DNA of 64,000 bases, from positions 1-64,000 of the forward strand of contig NZ_JAGJEI010000002.1 of the NCBI RefSeq assembly GCF_018100985.1. Reading direction: 5' to 3'. Below the pieces are notes generated by a model, which saw nothing but the letters and a program-made list of their open reading frames with translations, was not told where the DNA came from and did no database searches. The first letter of the stretch is position 1. Each line of letters starts with the position of its first letter. Source of the DNA: Pseudoalteromonas sp. MMG007. Lineage in GTDB: Bacteria; Pseudomonadota; Gammaproteobacteria; Enterobacterales; Alteromonadaceae. Shown piece after piece: positions 8,127-17,357 of the stretch. The translations under genes were made by a program, and so were the position numbers.

Positions 8127-9329
8127 TTAATCTAGTTCTTTAAATACCCATTGTTGGTTTTGATTTGTATCTCTCGCTTTCCATAAATAAATGTTTTGGC
8201 CATCATTGCCAGAATTGTTTCCGTCAATAGCATAAAGAGGGGCGTTTCGCTTAGTTAGGTGGTATGTATTTGCTTTTACATATACTTTTTTCCAATGCTG
8301 ATTCTGGTTGTTGTCTTCGCACTGCCATAAATAGATGTTTTGTCCATTGTCTGCTCCATTACCTCCATCTAGGCAATAGCCAGTTTCATATTTTTGGTAT
8401 GAATAGTAGCCATTACCGCGATCAATTTCGTACCATTTTTGGTTGTTATTGGTAGATCGGCTAGACCAAAGGTATACATTTTGACCATTTTCAGAGTCGT
8501 TGTTTCCGTCAATAGCAAATTCAGAGGCATTAAACTTTGTAATATGGAACAATTTAGAAGGGGAAGGATCAACTACCGAATAACCGTCAGTGCCGTTGTA
8601 CCAGGTCATGTTGTCATAATAGATGATCCGTTCTTCATTATTTCTATATTCGTCAACAGCGTAGTTATATTGACCAAACTTTAACTCAACATATGTGTCG
8701 TCATATTGACTATCATTATGATTGAAGTTACCAAAGCCAAAATTGATATTGTAATGTCCGTACTTTAGTACGTTATCAACCCATATCTCAATCTTACCGG
8801 TATTATTAGCAGACAAAATGTAATGAATAATGATTTGGTGATCTTCCCCTTTTGTAAAATTCGCTTCAACAACTCTTTGGACTTGTGAACTTGTGTTATT
8901 GGCACTACGGCGAACAAAAGTCAGGTCTCCTTGTTCATATTTAAGCATACCTGCCCATGTAAATATGTCTGAATTGTCCACAAACTGAAAAATTTGAGCG
9001 ATACCTGATTCAGTATCAGTAGTATGATTTTCTTCAATATTTATAGTGAATCCAAGCCATGTTTCTTTGGTGGATTTAAAGTCATCTAAGGGAGCACAAG
9101 CTTCAGTTCCTTTTGAGGTCCTTGTTCCATCATAGCCTTTTTCATACCAATGAGTAATTACACGGCCGCTCTCAACTCGAGTGAAATTAGGCGCTTTTGA
9201 GGTGCATTCAAAATAAGATCCTAGTGTTCCGTCGTTAAAATCGTGGCTGAGTGAATCATTTGCATACACATTGTTAAATACAAATAAACCTAAAATAATT
9301 ATTTTTATTTTGAAGGTTAAAAATGACAT
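8127..9329 (-). CDS. Secreted polysaccharide lyase-like protein with a C-terminal ricin/CBM13 lectin
   Basis: 400 residues. The ATG at 9329 is chosen because AAGGAAAAGC precedes it and a signal peptide follows (SFLTFKIKIIILGLF... ending NNVYA). An ATG 30 nt upstream lacks these. The mature N-terminal part (about 25-255) is a beta-sandwich resembling the heparin-lyase I/PL14-like fold: DFNDGTLGSYFEC, TWLGFTINIEE, IEIWVDNVLKYG. The C-terminal part (about 260-400) is a beta-trefoil with three QxW-type repeats (NNNQKW, NQNQHW, NQNQQW) and the AIDGNN...GQN.YLW pattern of CBM13. It probably binds and cleaves or modifies an extracellular polysaccharide; the lyase family and substrate are not established. 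Confidence 0.75.
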   Translation of the reverse strand: MSFLTFKIKIIILGLFVFNNVYANDSLSHDFNDGTLGSYFECTSKAPNFTRVESGRVITHWYEKGYDGTRTSKGTEACAPLDDFKSTKETWLGFTINIEENHTTDTESGIAQIFQFVDNSDIFTWAGMLKYEQGDLTFVRRSANNTSSQVQRVVEANFTKGEDHQIIIHYILSANNTGKIEIWVDNVLKYGHYNINFGFGNFNHNDSQYDDTYVELKFGQYNYAVDEYRNNEERIIYYDNMTWYNGTDGYSVVDPSPSKLFHITKFNASEFAIDGNNDSENGQNVYLWSSRSTNNNQKWYEIDRGNGYYSYQKYETGYCLDGGNGADNGQNIYLWQCEDNNQNQHWKKVYVKANTYHLTKRNAPLYAIDGNNSGNDGQNIYLWKARDTNQNQQWVFKELD

Positions 9330-10291
9330 TGCTTTTCCTTTTTTTATATTCAAATTCAATAGGTTATCGTTACATTTAATCTTTGCCGCAAAGCGTCAAG
9401 AATATGAATTAAAAGCCTTTTTATATTTAATGAGATTAAATTAATTTTAATCATAGCGTTATATAAACAAATTGAATTTTGACGACTTATTAAGTTGTGG
9501 TTACAAACCGCTTAGTGATGAGCTGTATAAATAGGTAGCTAATCACTAAGCGGTAACTTGTTTTTATTATCCATAGAGGGATTTAAATTTACTATCTATC
9601 AAACTGATAGTTAGAGTCTGGTGTGATTGTCTAATCAAAAGACAGAAACTAAAGACTAATAGCACTAAAACAAACTAAGGATTTGTTAATAGTTTGTGGT
9701 TATGGGTTTTATTTTGTAAATCAAATGGCGTTACTTAGTAAGATTAACAATTTACAAATCCCGATTACAGAAACTAAAAAGGATTTTGAACTGTTTTTAA
9801 TATCTGTCAACTATTGAGATACCGAGTCGCAAATTTGATCTAGCCTTTAATAAATAAAAATGACGAACAAAGTATAAATTAGGATTTTTAATACTAATAT
9901 TTTTCACTTTAATAAAGAGTATTAAGTTTTTTTACAATACTAATTGTTAATTAGTAGTAACTGGATGCATTATTTTTTATATTACTCACTAAAAACTAAT
10001 ACTATATAACTGCACAAATCTAATTGACTAGTAATAATTGACCTATTATAGGAACTCCGCTATCCTCTTTCGCTTAATAAATCTGCAGTTGTTTAAGATT
10101 TGTTAAAAGCTAAATGTTTTAACTAGGTAAGAGCATAAATGTTGCTCTATAAGTTAATTGAAAACCAACTCAGCGGTTAGCTAATAGAATGATTAATGTT
10201 CTTAGTTTGAGTCTTTGTGTTGATGTTTGCTTATATGGTAGAGCGCTTAGCCTCTTTTAAATTTAATTACTATGAGAGTGATATAGAAAAT
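9330..10291. other. Long AT-rich intergenic region between divergent secreted-enzyme genes
   Basis: Nearly 1 kb without a credible reading frame, between the minus-strand lyase-like gene and the plus-strand cellulase. It contains one large hairpin (9500-9557) not attached to any gene. The rest is AT-rich promoter-like DNA where regulation of the cellulase probably sits, but no operator could be named. Confidence 0.5.
9500..9557 (+). terminator. Orphan long hairpin followed by a T-run
   Basis: A 12-bp perfect stem CCGCTTAGTGAT / ATCACTAAGCGG encloses a second AGCT/AGCT stem and a 12-nt loop. Outer GTTA/TAAC can also pair across an AAA bulge. A TTTTT run follows at 9561 on the plus strand. No plus-strand gene precedes it, so it could end an unannotated small RNA or be a structural element. 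Confidence 0.5.
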
Positions 10292-12463
10292 ATGAACGTA
10301 TATAAGCGTAAAATGAAACTGAAGTTTAAAAAGACGTTAATTGCAACAGTAATGTCGACATTAAGCACACTTAGTGTTGCTGGCACTCCTTTAAATAACG
10401 ATGACTGGTTACACGTTGAAGGTAATCAAATAGTTGATACTAATGGGAATTCAGTATGGTTAACCGGCGCTAATTGGTTTGGTTTTAATGCTACAGAGCG
10501 TGTTTTTCATGGTTTATGGTCTGTTAATTTAGAGTCAACACTTGATAGCATTGCAGCTCGCGGTATTAATATTCTGCGTGTTCCTATTTCAACAGAGCTA
10601 CTTAAAGAATGGCAAAATGGTATTTACAAACGTGTTAGTGTAAATACTGCTGCCAACCCAGATTTAGTGGGGGCTACTTCGCTTGAAGTGTTTGATGCCT
10701 TTTTAGCGCACTCAAAAAAAATAGGTATTAAAGTATTACTTGACGTACACAGTGCTGAGGCTGATAACTCAGGTCATATCGAAAAAATGTGGTACAAAGG
10801 TGATATAACTTCAGAAGACTTTTATTCTGCCTGGGAGTGGGTTGCAGCTCGTTATGCAAATGACGATACGATTATTGCATTTGACTTAGAAAACGAACCA
10901 CATGGTAAGCCATGGGCAGACAACGATTTTGCAAAGTGGGATAATTCTACAGACGAAAATAACTGGAAATATGCATGTGAAACAGCTGCTAACCGAGTTT
11001 TAGATGCAAACCCTAATATGCTAATTATGTGTGAAGGTATCGAGTCCTTCCCTGTTGATGGTATTACTTGGACAAGCAAAGATAAAAACGATTACCACAA
11101 TAACTGGTGGGGCGGTAACTTACGTGGTGTTAAAGATTTTCCTATTGATTTAGGTGAGCGCCAATCACAGTTTATGTATTCACCACATGATTACGGTCCT
11201 TTAGTATTTGCCCAGGGTTGGTTTTATGAAGGGTTCGATAAAGAAACACTTTATAAAGATGTTTGGAAAGACAATTGGATGTTCATTCATGAAGAAAATA
11301 TTTCACCTTTACTTATTGGCGAGTGGGGTGGATTTATGGATGGTGGTGATAATGAAGCATGGATGTATGCAATACGAGACCTGATCACTGAAAATAAATT
11401 ACACCACACTTTTTGGTGCATAAACCCTAACTCAGGTGATACCGGTGGTTTGTTAAATAACGATTGGGTTACGTGGGATGAAGAAAAATACGACTTATTC
11501 AAACCTTCACTTTGGACAAATAATGAAGGTAAGTTCGTTAGTTTAGATCACCAAGTAGCCTTAGGTAGTGACGAAACCGGTGTTAGCCTTAACGAATACT
11601 TTGCTGATGTAACGCCCTCGGTTAACATAACGTCACCAGTTGAAGGTGCAGTTGTACTTACAGGCAGTGATATAAACTTATTTTATTCATTAAGCCAAAT
11701 AAACTCAGTAAACGTGTACGTTAATAATGTACTTGTTGAGCAACAAGCTAAAACGTCGGGTACTGCTGTTTTTAAAGCGCCAATAGAAGAAGGTGACTTT
11801 GTAGTTAACCTTGTTGGTGTTGATGAAACAGGTAATGAACTGGCTATCACGGACGAAATTACACTAACGGCAGTTAATGAAATCGTACTTGAACCAAAAA
11901 TTTCGGTATCAGCGCCATTAAGCGATTCCAGTGTTGAAACTAACAGTGAAATTAATGTAAGTGTTGATTTAACTGATGCCACCGGATTTGAAGTGACCTT
12001 TAATGGTTTAACGAGTTTATTCTCTGGTAGCACAGGTGTTATTACCGCGCCAACTGAGCCTGGTGTATATACTCTTACTGTTACTGCTCTTGATAAGAGT
12101 AACAAACCACTTAATGCCAGCGACTCTATTGACTTAATTGTAACGGCACCTGTTATCGAGCCTAGTGAATTAACATGTTCTGTTGGTGAAATTAACGCGT
12201 GGGACTCTGGCTTTACTATTAGCAATATTGCTGTAAAAAATAACGGTAGTGAATCAGTAAATACATGGTCTGTTGAATTGAAATTTAACAGTGCTGTAGA
12301 TTTCGTTTCTGGCTGGAGTGGTCACTTTGAAGGTGCGAATAGCACGTTTATAGTTACAAACTTAGATTACAACGGTATGTTGGCTGCAGGTCAAACAACT
12401 ATATTTGGTATGCAAGCAAGTTACAGTGGTGAATTGTTAGCACCAACCTGTACAGTAAACTAA
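10292..12463 (+). CDS. Secreted GH5 endoglucanase with Ig-like domains and a CBM2
   Basis: 723 residues; hydrolyses beta-1,4-glucan, probably cellulose. It starts with a signal peptide (KTLIATVMSTLSTLSVAG). The GH5 domain spans about 35-440, with acid/base E202 in the FDLENEPHG motif and nucleophile E344 in LIGEWGG. Two Ig-like or Ig-related linker domains follow (about 470-625). The last 100 residues form a CBM2 cellulose-binding module: LTCSVGEINAWDSGF, W residues and YNGMLAAGQTTIFG, with paired Cys near both ends. Start 10292 is one of several (10313 also gives a signal peptide); no clear ribosome-binding site decides it. The architecture differs from the well-known short Pseudoalteromonas cellulase CelG. 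Confidence 0.92.
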   Translation: MNVYKRKMKLKFKKTLIATVMSTLSTLSVAGTPLNNDDWLHVEGNQIVDTNGNSVWLTGANWFGFNATERVFHGLWSVNLESTLDSIAARGINILRVPISTELLKEWQNGIYKRVSVNTAANPDLVGATSLEVFDAFLAHSKKIGIKVLLDVHSAEADNSGHIEKMWYKGDITSEDFYSAWEWVAARYANDDTIIAFDLENEPHGKPWADNDFAKWDNSTDENNWKYACETAANRVLDANPNMLIMCEGIESFPVDGITWTSKDKNDYHNNWWGGNLRGVKDFPIDLGERQSQFMYSPHDYGPLVFAQGWFYEGFDKETLYKDVWKDNWMFIHEENISPLLIGEWGGFMDGGDNEAWMYAIRDLITENKLHHTFWCINPNSGDTGGLLNNDWVTWDEEKYDLFKPSLWTNNEGKFVSLDHQVALGSDETGVSLNEYFADVTPSVNITSPVEGAVVLTGSDINLFYSLSQINSVNVYVNNVLVEQQAKTSGTAVFKAPIEEGDFVVNLVGVDETGNELAITDEITLTAVNEIVLEPKISVSAPLSDSSVETNSEINVSVDLTDATGFEVTFNGLTSLFSGSTGVITAPTEPGVYTLTVTALDKSNKPLNASDSIDLIVTAPVIEPSELTCSVGEINAWDSGFTISNIAVKNNGSESVNTWSVELKFNSAVDFVSGWSGHFEGANSTFIVTNLDYNGMLAAGQTTIFGMQASYSGELLAPTCTVN

Positions 12464-12493
12464 AATACTTCGTTTGTATGATATGTATAAAAG

Positions 12494-12521
12494 AGCTGCT
12501 CATAATGAGCAGCTTTTTTTT
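12494..12521 (+). terminator. Rho-independent terminator of the endoglucanase gene
   Basis: AGCTGCTCA and TGAGCAGCT form a 9-bp stem with a 3-nt loop, followed by eight T residues. Confidence 0.93.
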
Positions 12522-12689
12522 AATACAAAGCCGTCTTCTGCTTTTAAAAACAGGTTAGAGCTTTTCAATAAAAATTAAATATCCAATCTAAACTTTGTTC
12601 TTTAGAAGGTTTTAATTGATGCAGCATTTTTATGGTTTTTACCATGGCATGGTGCCACAGCAGTTATTGTTTATAATTTGTATTTCAAG

Positions 12690-13721
12690 CTAGTTTTTTA
12701 ATAGCTCTTTTCTTACTATTTCTGCGCCTTTACTTAGGGCATTGAGTTTAGCATCAGCAATTTCGCGTGATAGTGGAGCCATGCCGCAGTTTGTACACGG
12801 ATAGAGCTTGTCGGCATCTACAAATTTTAGGGCTTTTCGTAAAGTGGCGGCTACTTCTTCAGGTGTTTCTATTTCATTGGTGGCTACGTCAATAGCACCT
12901 ACCATTACTTTTTTACCTCTGATCAGTTCGAGTAAATCCATAGGGACGTGTGAGTTGTGGCACTCTAGTGAAATAATATCAATATTCGATTGCTGTAATT
13001 TAGGAAAGGCTTCTTCGTATTGGCGCCATTCATTGCCCAATGTTTTTTTCCAATCCGTGTTGGCCTTAATGCCGTAGCCGTAACAAATATGTACAGCGGT
13101 TTCGCATTTTAATCCTTCAATTGCGCGCTCTAAACACGCAATGCCCCAATCGTTTACTTCATCGAAAAATACATTAAACGCGGGCTCATCAAATTGAATA
13201 ATATCAACGCCTGCCGCTTCAAGCTCTTTGGCTTCTTGGTTGAGTATTTTAGCAAATTGCCACGCTAGTTTTTCGCGGCTTTTGTAATGGTCGTCATACA
13301 GTGTGTCTATCATGGTCATTGGGCCAGGGAGTGCCCATTTAATAGGTTGGTTAGTTTGCGAACGTAAAAACTTAGCGTCTTCTACAAATACAGGTTTTTG
13401 GCGGCTAACAGGGCCCACTACGCTTGGTACACTTGCATCGTATCGATCGCGTATTTTTACGGTTTTACGTTTTTCAAAATCAACACCGTTAAGGTGTTCT
13501 ATAAATGTAGTTACAAAATGCTGACGTGTTTGTTCACCATCGCTAACTATGTCAATGCCTGCTAATTGTTGTGCATGAAGCGCAATACGCAGCGCGTCTT
13601 TTTTGCCTTGGGTTAGTTCATCGTTTTGTAGCTTCCATGGCGACCAAAGGGTTTCTGGCTCAGCAAGCCATAAAGGTTTAGGTAAACTGCCTGCTGTAGA
13701 GGTAGGTAATAAAGTTTTCAT
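12690..13721 (-). CDS. mesD: Folate-independent methionine synthase, core-MetE (MesD-type)
   Basis: 343 residues, only the C-terminal catalytic barrel of cobalamin-independent MetE, lacking the N-terminal half. Zinc ligands are visible as HICYG (H211, C213) and CTNCGMAPLSREIA (C309 or C312). QFDEPAF (about 176-182) is the conserved barrel motif. It should methylate homocysteine to methionine in the cytoplasm, but the methyl donor is not the usual polyglutamyl folate. The gene 30 nt upstream is a DUF1852 protein, the partner (MesX) required by MesD-type enzymes, which is why the MesD type is chosen. The two are transcribed together; a MetJ-like operator lies upstream of the pair. Confidence 0.85.
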   Translation of the reverse strand: MKTLLPTSTAGSLPKPLWLAEPETLWSPWKLQNDELTQGKKDALRIALHAQQLAGIDIVSDGEQTRQHFVTTFIEHLNGVDFEKRKTVKIRDRYDASVPSVVGPVSRQKPVFVEDAKFLRSQTNQPIKWALPGPMTMIDTLYDDHYKSREKLAWQFAKILNQEAKELEAAGVDIIQFDEPAFNVFFDEVNDWGIACLERAIEGLKCETAVHICYGYGIKANTDWKKTLGNEWRQYEEAFPKLQQSNIDIISLECHNSHVPMDLLELIRGKKVMVGAIDVATNEIETPEEVAATLRKALKFVDADKLYPCTNCGMAPLSREIADAKLNALSKGAEIVRKELLKN

Positions 13722-13751
13722 AATAAGTGATACCGTATAATTTAATTAAAT

Positions 13752-14726
13752 TTAGATGTTTACCGTTGTAAATTGCTCAAGCACTGATTGGTATGGCTTT
13801 ATAAAGTGCTCTTCGGCAAATTTACCTTGCTCTGCGGCTAATTTACTGCGCTCGTCTCTGTCGTAAATAATTTGCGTGAGTGAATGGTCGGCATTTTTTA
13901 AGTTAGGTTTGTAAGCTTTACCTGCCGTTGCATTTGCGTTGTAAATTTCTGGGCGATAAATTTTTTGAAACGTTTCCATGGTGCTAATAGTGCTTATTAG
14001 CTCAAGGTTGGTGTAGTCGTTAAGTAAATCCCCAAAGAAAAACAAGGCAAACGGCGCTGCGCTATTTGCAGGCATAAAGTAACGAACCTGTAAGCCCATT
14101 TTTTTAAAGTATTGCTCTGTTAGCGAAGATTCGTTTGGATGGTACTCAATACCTAAAATAGGATGCTCGTTTGCTGTGCGGTGATAAGTTTTGTTATCTG
14201 ACACGCTTAGGCATATTACCGGTGGCTTTTTAAAGTTTTGCTTGTATGTGGTTGAGCTCACGAACGATTGAAACAACTTACCATGCAGCTCGCCAAAGTT
14301 TTTAGGAATACTAAACTGTGGCTTATCCTTATTATATTGCTGTAGTAGCACGCTAAAGTCGTAATCACGAACGTAAGACGAAAAGTTGTTCCCAACAATG
14401 CCTTCAATGCATTTGTTTGTTTTGTTATCTACTATGTTGGTTTTGAGTATTTCTATTGATGGAAAGCTTTGGCTGTTTTCATCTAAGCCAATATCTACAG
14501 AAATAATTTCGAGTTCGATTGAATAACGATCTGCCGTTGGGTTATCCCAATTAGCAAGCGTATTAAAGCGGTTATTGATCATGTTAAGTGCTTTGCGTAA
14601 ATTTGATTGGCGATGTTCGCCACGTGCTAAGTTTGCAAAGTTAGTGGTAATACGAGTATTTGTTGATGGCGTGTAGTGCTCATCTAGGCGCTGACTTTTA
14701 ATATTAAAGGTTAAGTTTTTACTCAT
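13752..14726 (-). CDS. mesX: DUF1852 protein, MesX partner of MesD methionine synthase
   Basis: 324 residues, cytoplasmic, DUF1852 family. The ATG at 14726 (MSKNLTFN) is preferred over an in-frame TTG 39 nt further upstream. Known work on folate-independent methionine synthases ties DUF1852 (MesX) to MesD in aerobic bacteria; its own biochemical step is not settled. The sequence shows no known catalytic motif; notable blocks are YSIELEIISVDIGLDEN and LQVRYFMPANSAAPFALFFF. It is first gene of a two-gene operon with mesD, spacing 30 nt. The 440-bp upstream region contains a MetJ-box-like repeat, fitting repression by methionine/SAM. Confidence 0.85.
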   Translation of the reverse strand: MSKNLTFNIKSQRLDEHYTPSTNTRITTNFANLARGEHRQSNLRKALNMINNRFNTLANWDNPTADRYSIELEIISVDIGLDENSQSFPSIEILKTNIVDNKTNKCIEGIVGNNFSSYVRDYDFSVLLQQYNKDKPQFSIPKNFGELHGKLFQSFVSSTTYKQNFKKPPVICLSVSDNKTYHRTANEHPILGIEYHPNESSLTEQYFKKMGLQVRYFMPANSAAPFALFFFGDLLNDYTNLELISTISTMETFQKIYRPEIYNANATAGKAYKPNLKNADHSLTQIIYDRDERSKLAAEQGKFAEEHFIKPYQSVLEQFTTVNI

Positions 14727-14981
14727 GGTGTTGGGTATCCAATTTTTATTTAAAGGCAAAGCCAATGTTTAAATGCGGCTGCTTAGCTATAAAAGCAGGT
14801 ATTAGCTAAGCGCTGTTTGATGAGTAATTTATACGTAAATTATGCCTTAAATAAAAACGGTATAATTTCACATAAAACATGAGTTTGATTCATTTATAAA
14901 ATATGACTAAGCGTTGGCACTTAAGATAGGTTGAAATTAGACGCATAGGTAAGCGGTTAAGAGTAGTATTTATAGCGGTTT

Positions 14982-14997
14982 AGATGTCTAGATGGTT
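14982..14997 (-). promoter_or_regulatory. MetJ-box-like tandem operator
   Basis: AGATGTCT directly followed by AGATGGTT, two adjacent 8-mers resembling the MetJ consensus AGACGTCT (7/8 and 4/8). MetJ binds tandem boxes. It lies about 255 bp upstream of mesX and 170 bp upstream of the divergent gene at 15166, so it could act on either; the methionine genes are the sensible target. The remainder of 14727-15165 holds nothing recognisable. Confidence 0.5.
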
Positions 14998-15165
14998 TTG
15001 TTGCGTTAAATTCATGTTGTGTATGAGTAATATTCAGGGCTCTACTTTATTAATAACGTAATGTGTAAAAAGTCAGGTTATCTATCTGTCGTTCATTTAA
15101 ACCTGGTTACACTTGCTAACTAACTTCTTAATAATAAAGTACATTGTGTACGCATAAGTAAATAG

Positions 15166-16179
15166 ATGAACAAATTAAAAAACCTGATCACGCAATTTAT
15201 ACAAGCCATGCAAAAGCGGCCAGGATTATTAGCTGTACTCGCATTTTGTTCAGGTGTAGCAAGCTATGTCATGGTTGATAGGCAAGAGTCGTTTTCTCAG
15301 GTTATTGCGATTGTGTTATTGATAAGCTGGTTTTGGTTGATTATTGATAACTGGCTGCGTGAAAAGGTAGAAGAGCGGTTTGGAGTTGAGGTATCGCCTA
15401 ATGTAATGCGCTTTGCGCTGCAAATGGTTCAGCAAGAGAGTTTGTTTTTTGCATTGCCCTTTTTTTTAGCGGTTACGCAGTGGGATCATCCACAAGCTAT
15501 TTTTACATCGCTTATTGTTTTATGTGCGGTAGTGTCGGTTATAGACCCGCTTTATTATAAAAAATTAGCCAGAAACCGCACTCTATTTACGGTATTTCAC
15601 AACTTTGCATTATTTGTTGTATTACTGGTAACACTTCCTATTTTATTAAATTTAACTACAAGTCAAAGTTTAGCCATTGCTTTAGTTACTTCTGTACTGA
15701 TCACTTTGCCGAGTTTGAATAATTTAATGCCTAATGTACGTTGGTGGCGTTTTCCTATTTTAGTGTTGATGTTATGTGCAGTAAGCGCGAGCGTTTGGCA
15801 ATTGCGCAGCTATGTACCACCAGCAGCTCTACGCCTAACAGATATTACATTGGCCCATAAAGTCGATCTAGAACATAAAAAGCCGATAGGGAGTATTAAT
15901 AAGCTTGATTTATATACACTACATCACGAAGGTTTATATTCGTGGACTGCTGTTAAAGCACCTCGGGGTTTAAATGAAAAAATATTTCATGTGTGGATAC
16001 ACAATAAAAAAGAAGTCGACAGAATCACCTTAAATATTAATGGGGGGCGCAAGCAAGGCTACAGAGCATGGACACATAAAGTAAATTTCCCTAAAAACTC
16101 TCAAGGAAAATGGCAAATAAAAGTAGTCACTGAATCGGGTCAATTAATTGGGTTAACAAAATTTGTTGTTACATCTTAG
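15166..16179 (+). CDS. Membrane protein with DUF5924 and C-terminal DUF2914 domains
   Basis: 337 residues. There are about seven predicted transmembrane stretches in residues 20-215, for example VIAIVLLISWFWLII and FALFVVLLVTLPILL, then a soluble C-terminal domain (about 235-337). The latter has the DUF2914 signature: W-rich segments LYSWTAVKAPRG, FHVWIHNKKEVD, GYRAWTHK and GKWQIKVVTESGQLIG. It sits in the inner membrane with the C-terminal domain probably periplasmic. Function is unknown. It is divergent from the methionine operon and followed by two small membrane-protein genes in the same direction. No obvious ribosome-binding site before the ATG. Confidence 0.75.
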   Translation: MNKLKNLITQFIQAMQKRPGLLAVLAFCSGVASYVMVDRQESFSQVIAIVLLISWFWLIIDNWLREKVEERFGVEVSPNVMRFALQMVQQESLFFALPFFLAVTQWDHPQAIFTSLIVLCAVVSVIDPLYYKKLARNRTLFTVFHNFALFVVLLVTLPILLNLTTSQSLAIALVTSVLITLPSLNNLMPNVRWWRFPILVLMLCAVSASVWQLRSYVPPAALRLTDITLAHKVDLEHKKPIGSINKLDLYTLHHEGLYSWTAVKAPRGLNEKIFHVWIHNKKEVDRITLNINGGRKQGYRAWTHKVNFPKNSQGKWQIKVVTESGQLIGLTKFVVTS

Positions 16180-16241
16180 TTGAGTGATTGGCTGGTAAAT
16201 GTAGTTTTTTTTGGTACGCTATTATTAACGTTGTTAAATGG

Positions 16242-16487
16242 ATGAACAGTATGAGTATTGCGTTTGATATTTTTATTTGGTTAATGATAGAAACCATTTT
16301 AGGCTTTTTAATTTACTCAACAGGTTGTGCTATTTTGAAAGTAGCCACCTTAGGTAAATTTAAAAGTGATGTTAGCGACTATCTATCGTTTAAGGCTAAT
16401 AAATCTAAAAGTACATTTTTAATTTGTTTACTTGGTTTTAGCTTTTACGTGCTATTGATTGGCTTTGTTGCCTACATGAGCCATTAA
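16242..16487 (+). CDS. Small membrane protein of unknown function
   Basis: 81 residues with two hydrophobic segments (about 5-30 and 58-78) flanking a basic, polar loop that includes KFKSDVSDYLSFKANKSK. The start is either 16242 or the ATG at 16251. An earlier in-frame TTG at 16188 would add residues with no ribosome-binding site. It is 62 nt after the DUF5924 gene and 11 nt before the next membrane-protein gene, so the three may be co-transcribed. Not assigned to a family. Confidence 0.6.
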   Translation: MNSMSIAFDIFIWLMIETILGFLIYSTGCAILKVATLGKFKSDVSDYLSFKANKSKSTFLICLLGFSFYVLLIGFVAYMSH

Positions 16488-16498
16488 AATATAACTAT

Positions 16499-16942
16499 AT
16501 GAATAACAAAACGCTATATACAGCAGGCATTTTAAGTTTTATTGCATCATTTTTACATGTAGCCTGTATTTTTGGCGGCCCTGACTGGTATCGCTTTTTG
16601 GGTGCCGGTGAGCAAATGGCTCAACTGGCAGAGCAGGGAAGTACGTATCCTACTTATGTAACTTTAGCTATTTCAGTTATTATTGCTATTTGGGGCTTAT
16701 ATGCGCTCTCAGGTGCAGGCGTTATCTTAAAACTGCCACTACTAAAAACAGCCTTGGTATTAATCACCGCAATTTATTTAGTGCGCGGTATTGCGGGTTT
16801 AATCATTCCTTTTTTAACTACAAGCCAAATAATTCACCACAACTCTATTCAATTTTGGATTATAAGCTCGATAATTTGCTGTATTTATGGGTTATTTTAC
16901 TTATTTGGTAGCGTAAAAATGTGGCATATAAAAAACAGTTAA
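16499..16942 (+). CDS. Four-helix membrane protein of unknown function
   Basis: 147 residues with four clear transmembrane helices: about 8-28, 55-75, 82-105 and 117-140. A short periplasmic-looking loop after helix 1 carries GGPDWYRFLGAGEQMAQLA, a feature shared by small uncharacterised membrane proteins of marine gammaproteobacteria. It starts 11 nt after the preceding stop, which suggests one operon. No catalytic or transport motif is visible. Confidence 0.7.
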   Translation: MNNKTLYTAGILSFIASFLHVACIFGGPDWYRFLGAGEQMAQLAEQGSTYPTYVTLAISVIIAIWGLYALSGAGVILKLPLLKTALVLITAIYLVRGIAGLIIPFLTTSQIIHHNSIQFWIISSIICCIYGLFYLFGSVKMWHIKNS

Positions 16943-17357
16943 TACGTTTTATAAACAATATCGATAATTAGCAGCTGCAGATATATAAATCATTATGGCT
17001 GCCTTCGTATTTACACGATTGAGATGTAACTTTATTAATGCAGGCCTTTACTGCAGAGCATTTAACGGTCCTGAATGCGCATTTAAAAATTTAGGCGCTG
17101 GAAGTAAAGCTATACCAAACAAGCTTAAACAATATTTTTTATAAACATAACAACCTCTTTTAATGTTTGTCAGAGTGTTTACCTGGTGGCGGCCCTTGGT
17201 GATCTCTTGGTGGTCCAGCAGCCGGTCTTACATATCTAAAATTTTATTACTTTTTTCGTTTTATTTTGAAAGCCAATAAATAGTAGGTAACTTAAAACCA
17301 TCTAATAAAAGATGTTAGGCTAATACTGTTGTATATAAATACAAATGGAGAAGTTAT
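16943..17357. other. Intergenic region with a possible small broken gene
   Basis: 415 bp. On the minus strand a short frame encodes PAAGPPRDHQGPPPGKHSDK before a stop at about 17158. Upstream, in a different frame, is an ATG followed by a hydrophobic stretch (VLSYLLFIGF). Together they could be a frameshifted small secreted peptide. Nothing else was recognised. The promoter of the flavoprotein gene should lie at the right end. Confidence 0.3.

Noticed and set aside
9500..9557. Additional attC site
   Set aside because: It has no RYYYAAC/GTTRRRY core pair, no adjacent cassette genes, and a perfect rather than bulged stem.
11683..12225. 180-codon minus-strand frame within the cellulase gene
   Set aside because: It lies entirely opposite the Ig/CBM linker of the cellulase, is Ser/Thr/Val-rich as a shadow would be, and has no ribosome-binding site.
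14727..15165. SAM or cobalamin riboswitch upstream of mesX
   Set aside because: No matching conserved stems or core sequences were found; only the MetJ-like repeat is supported.
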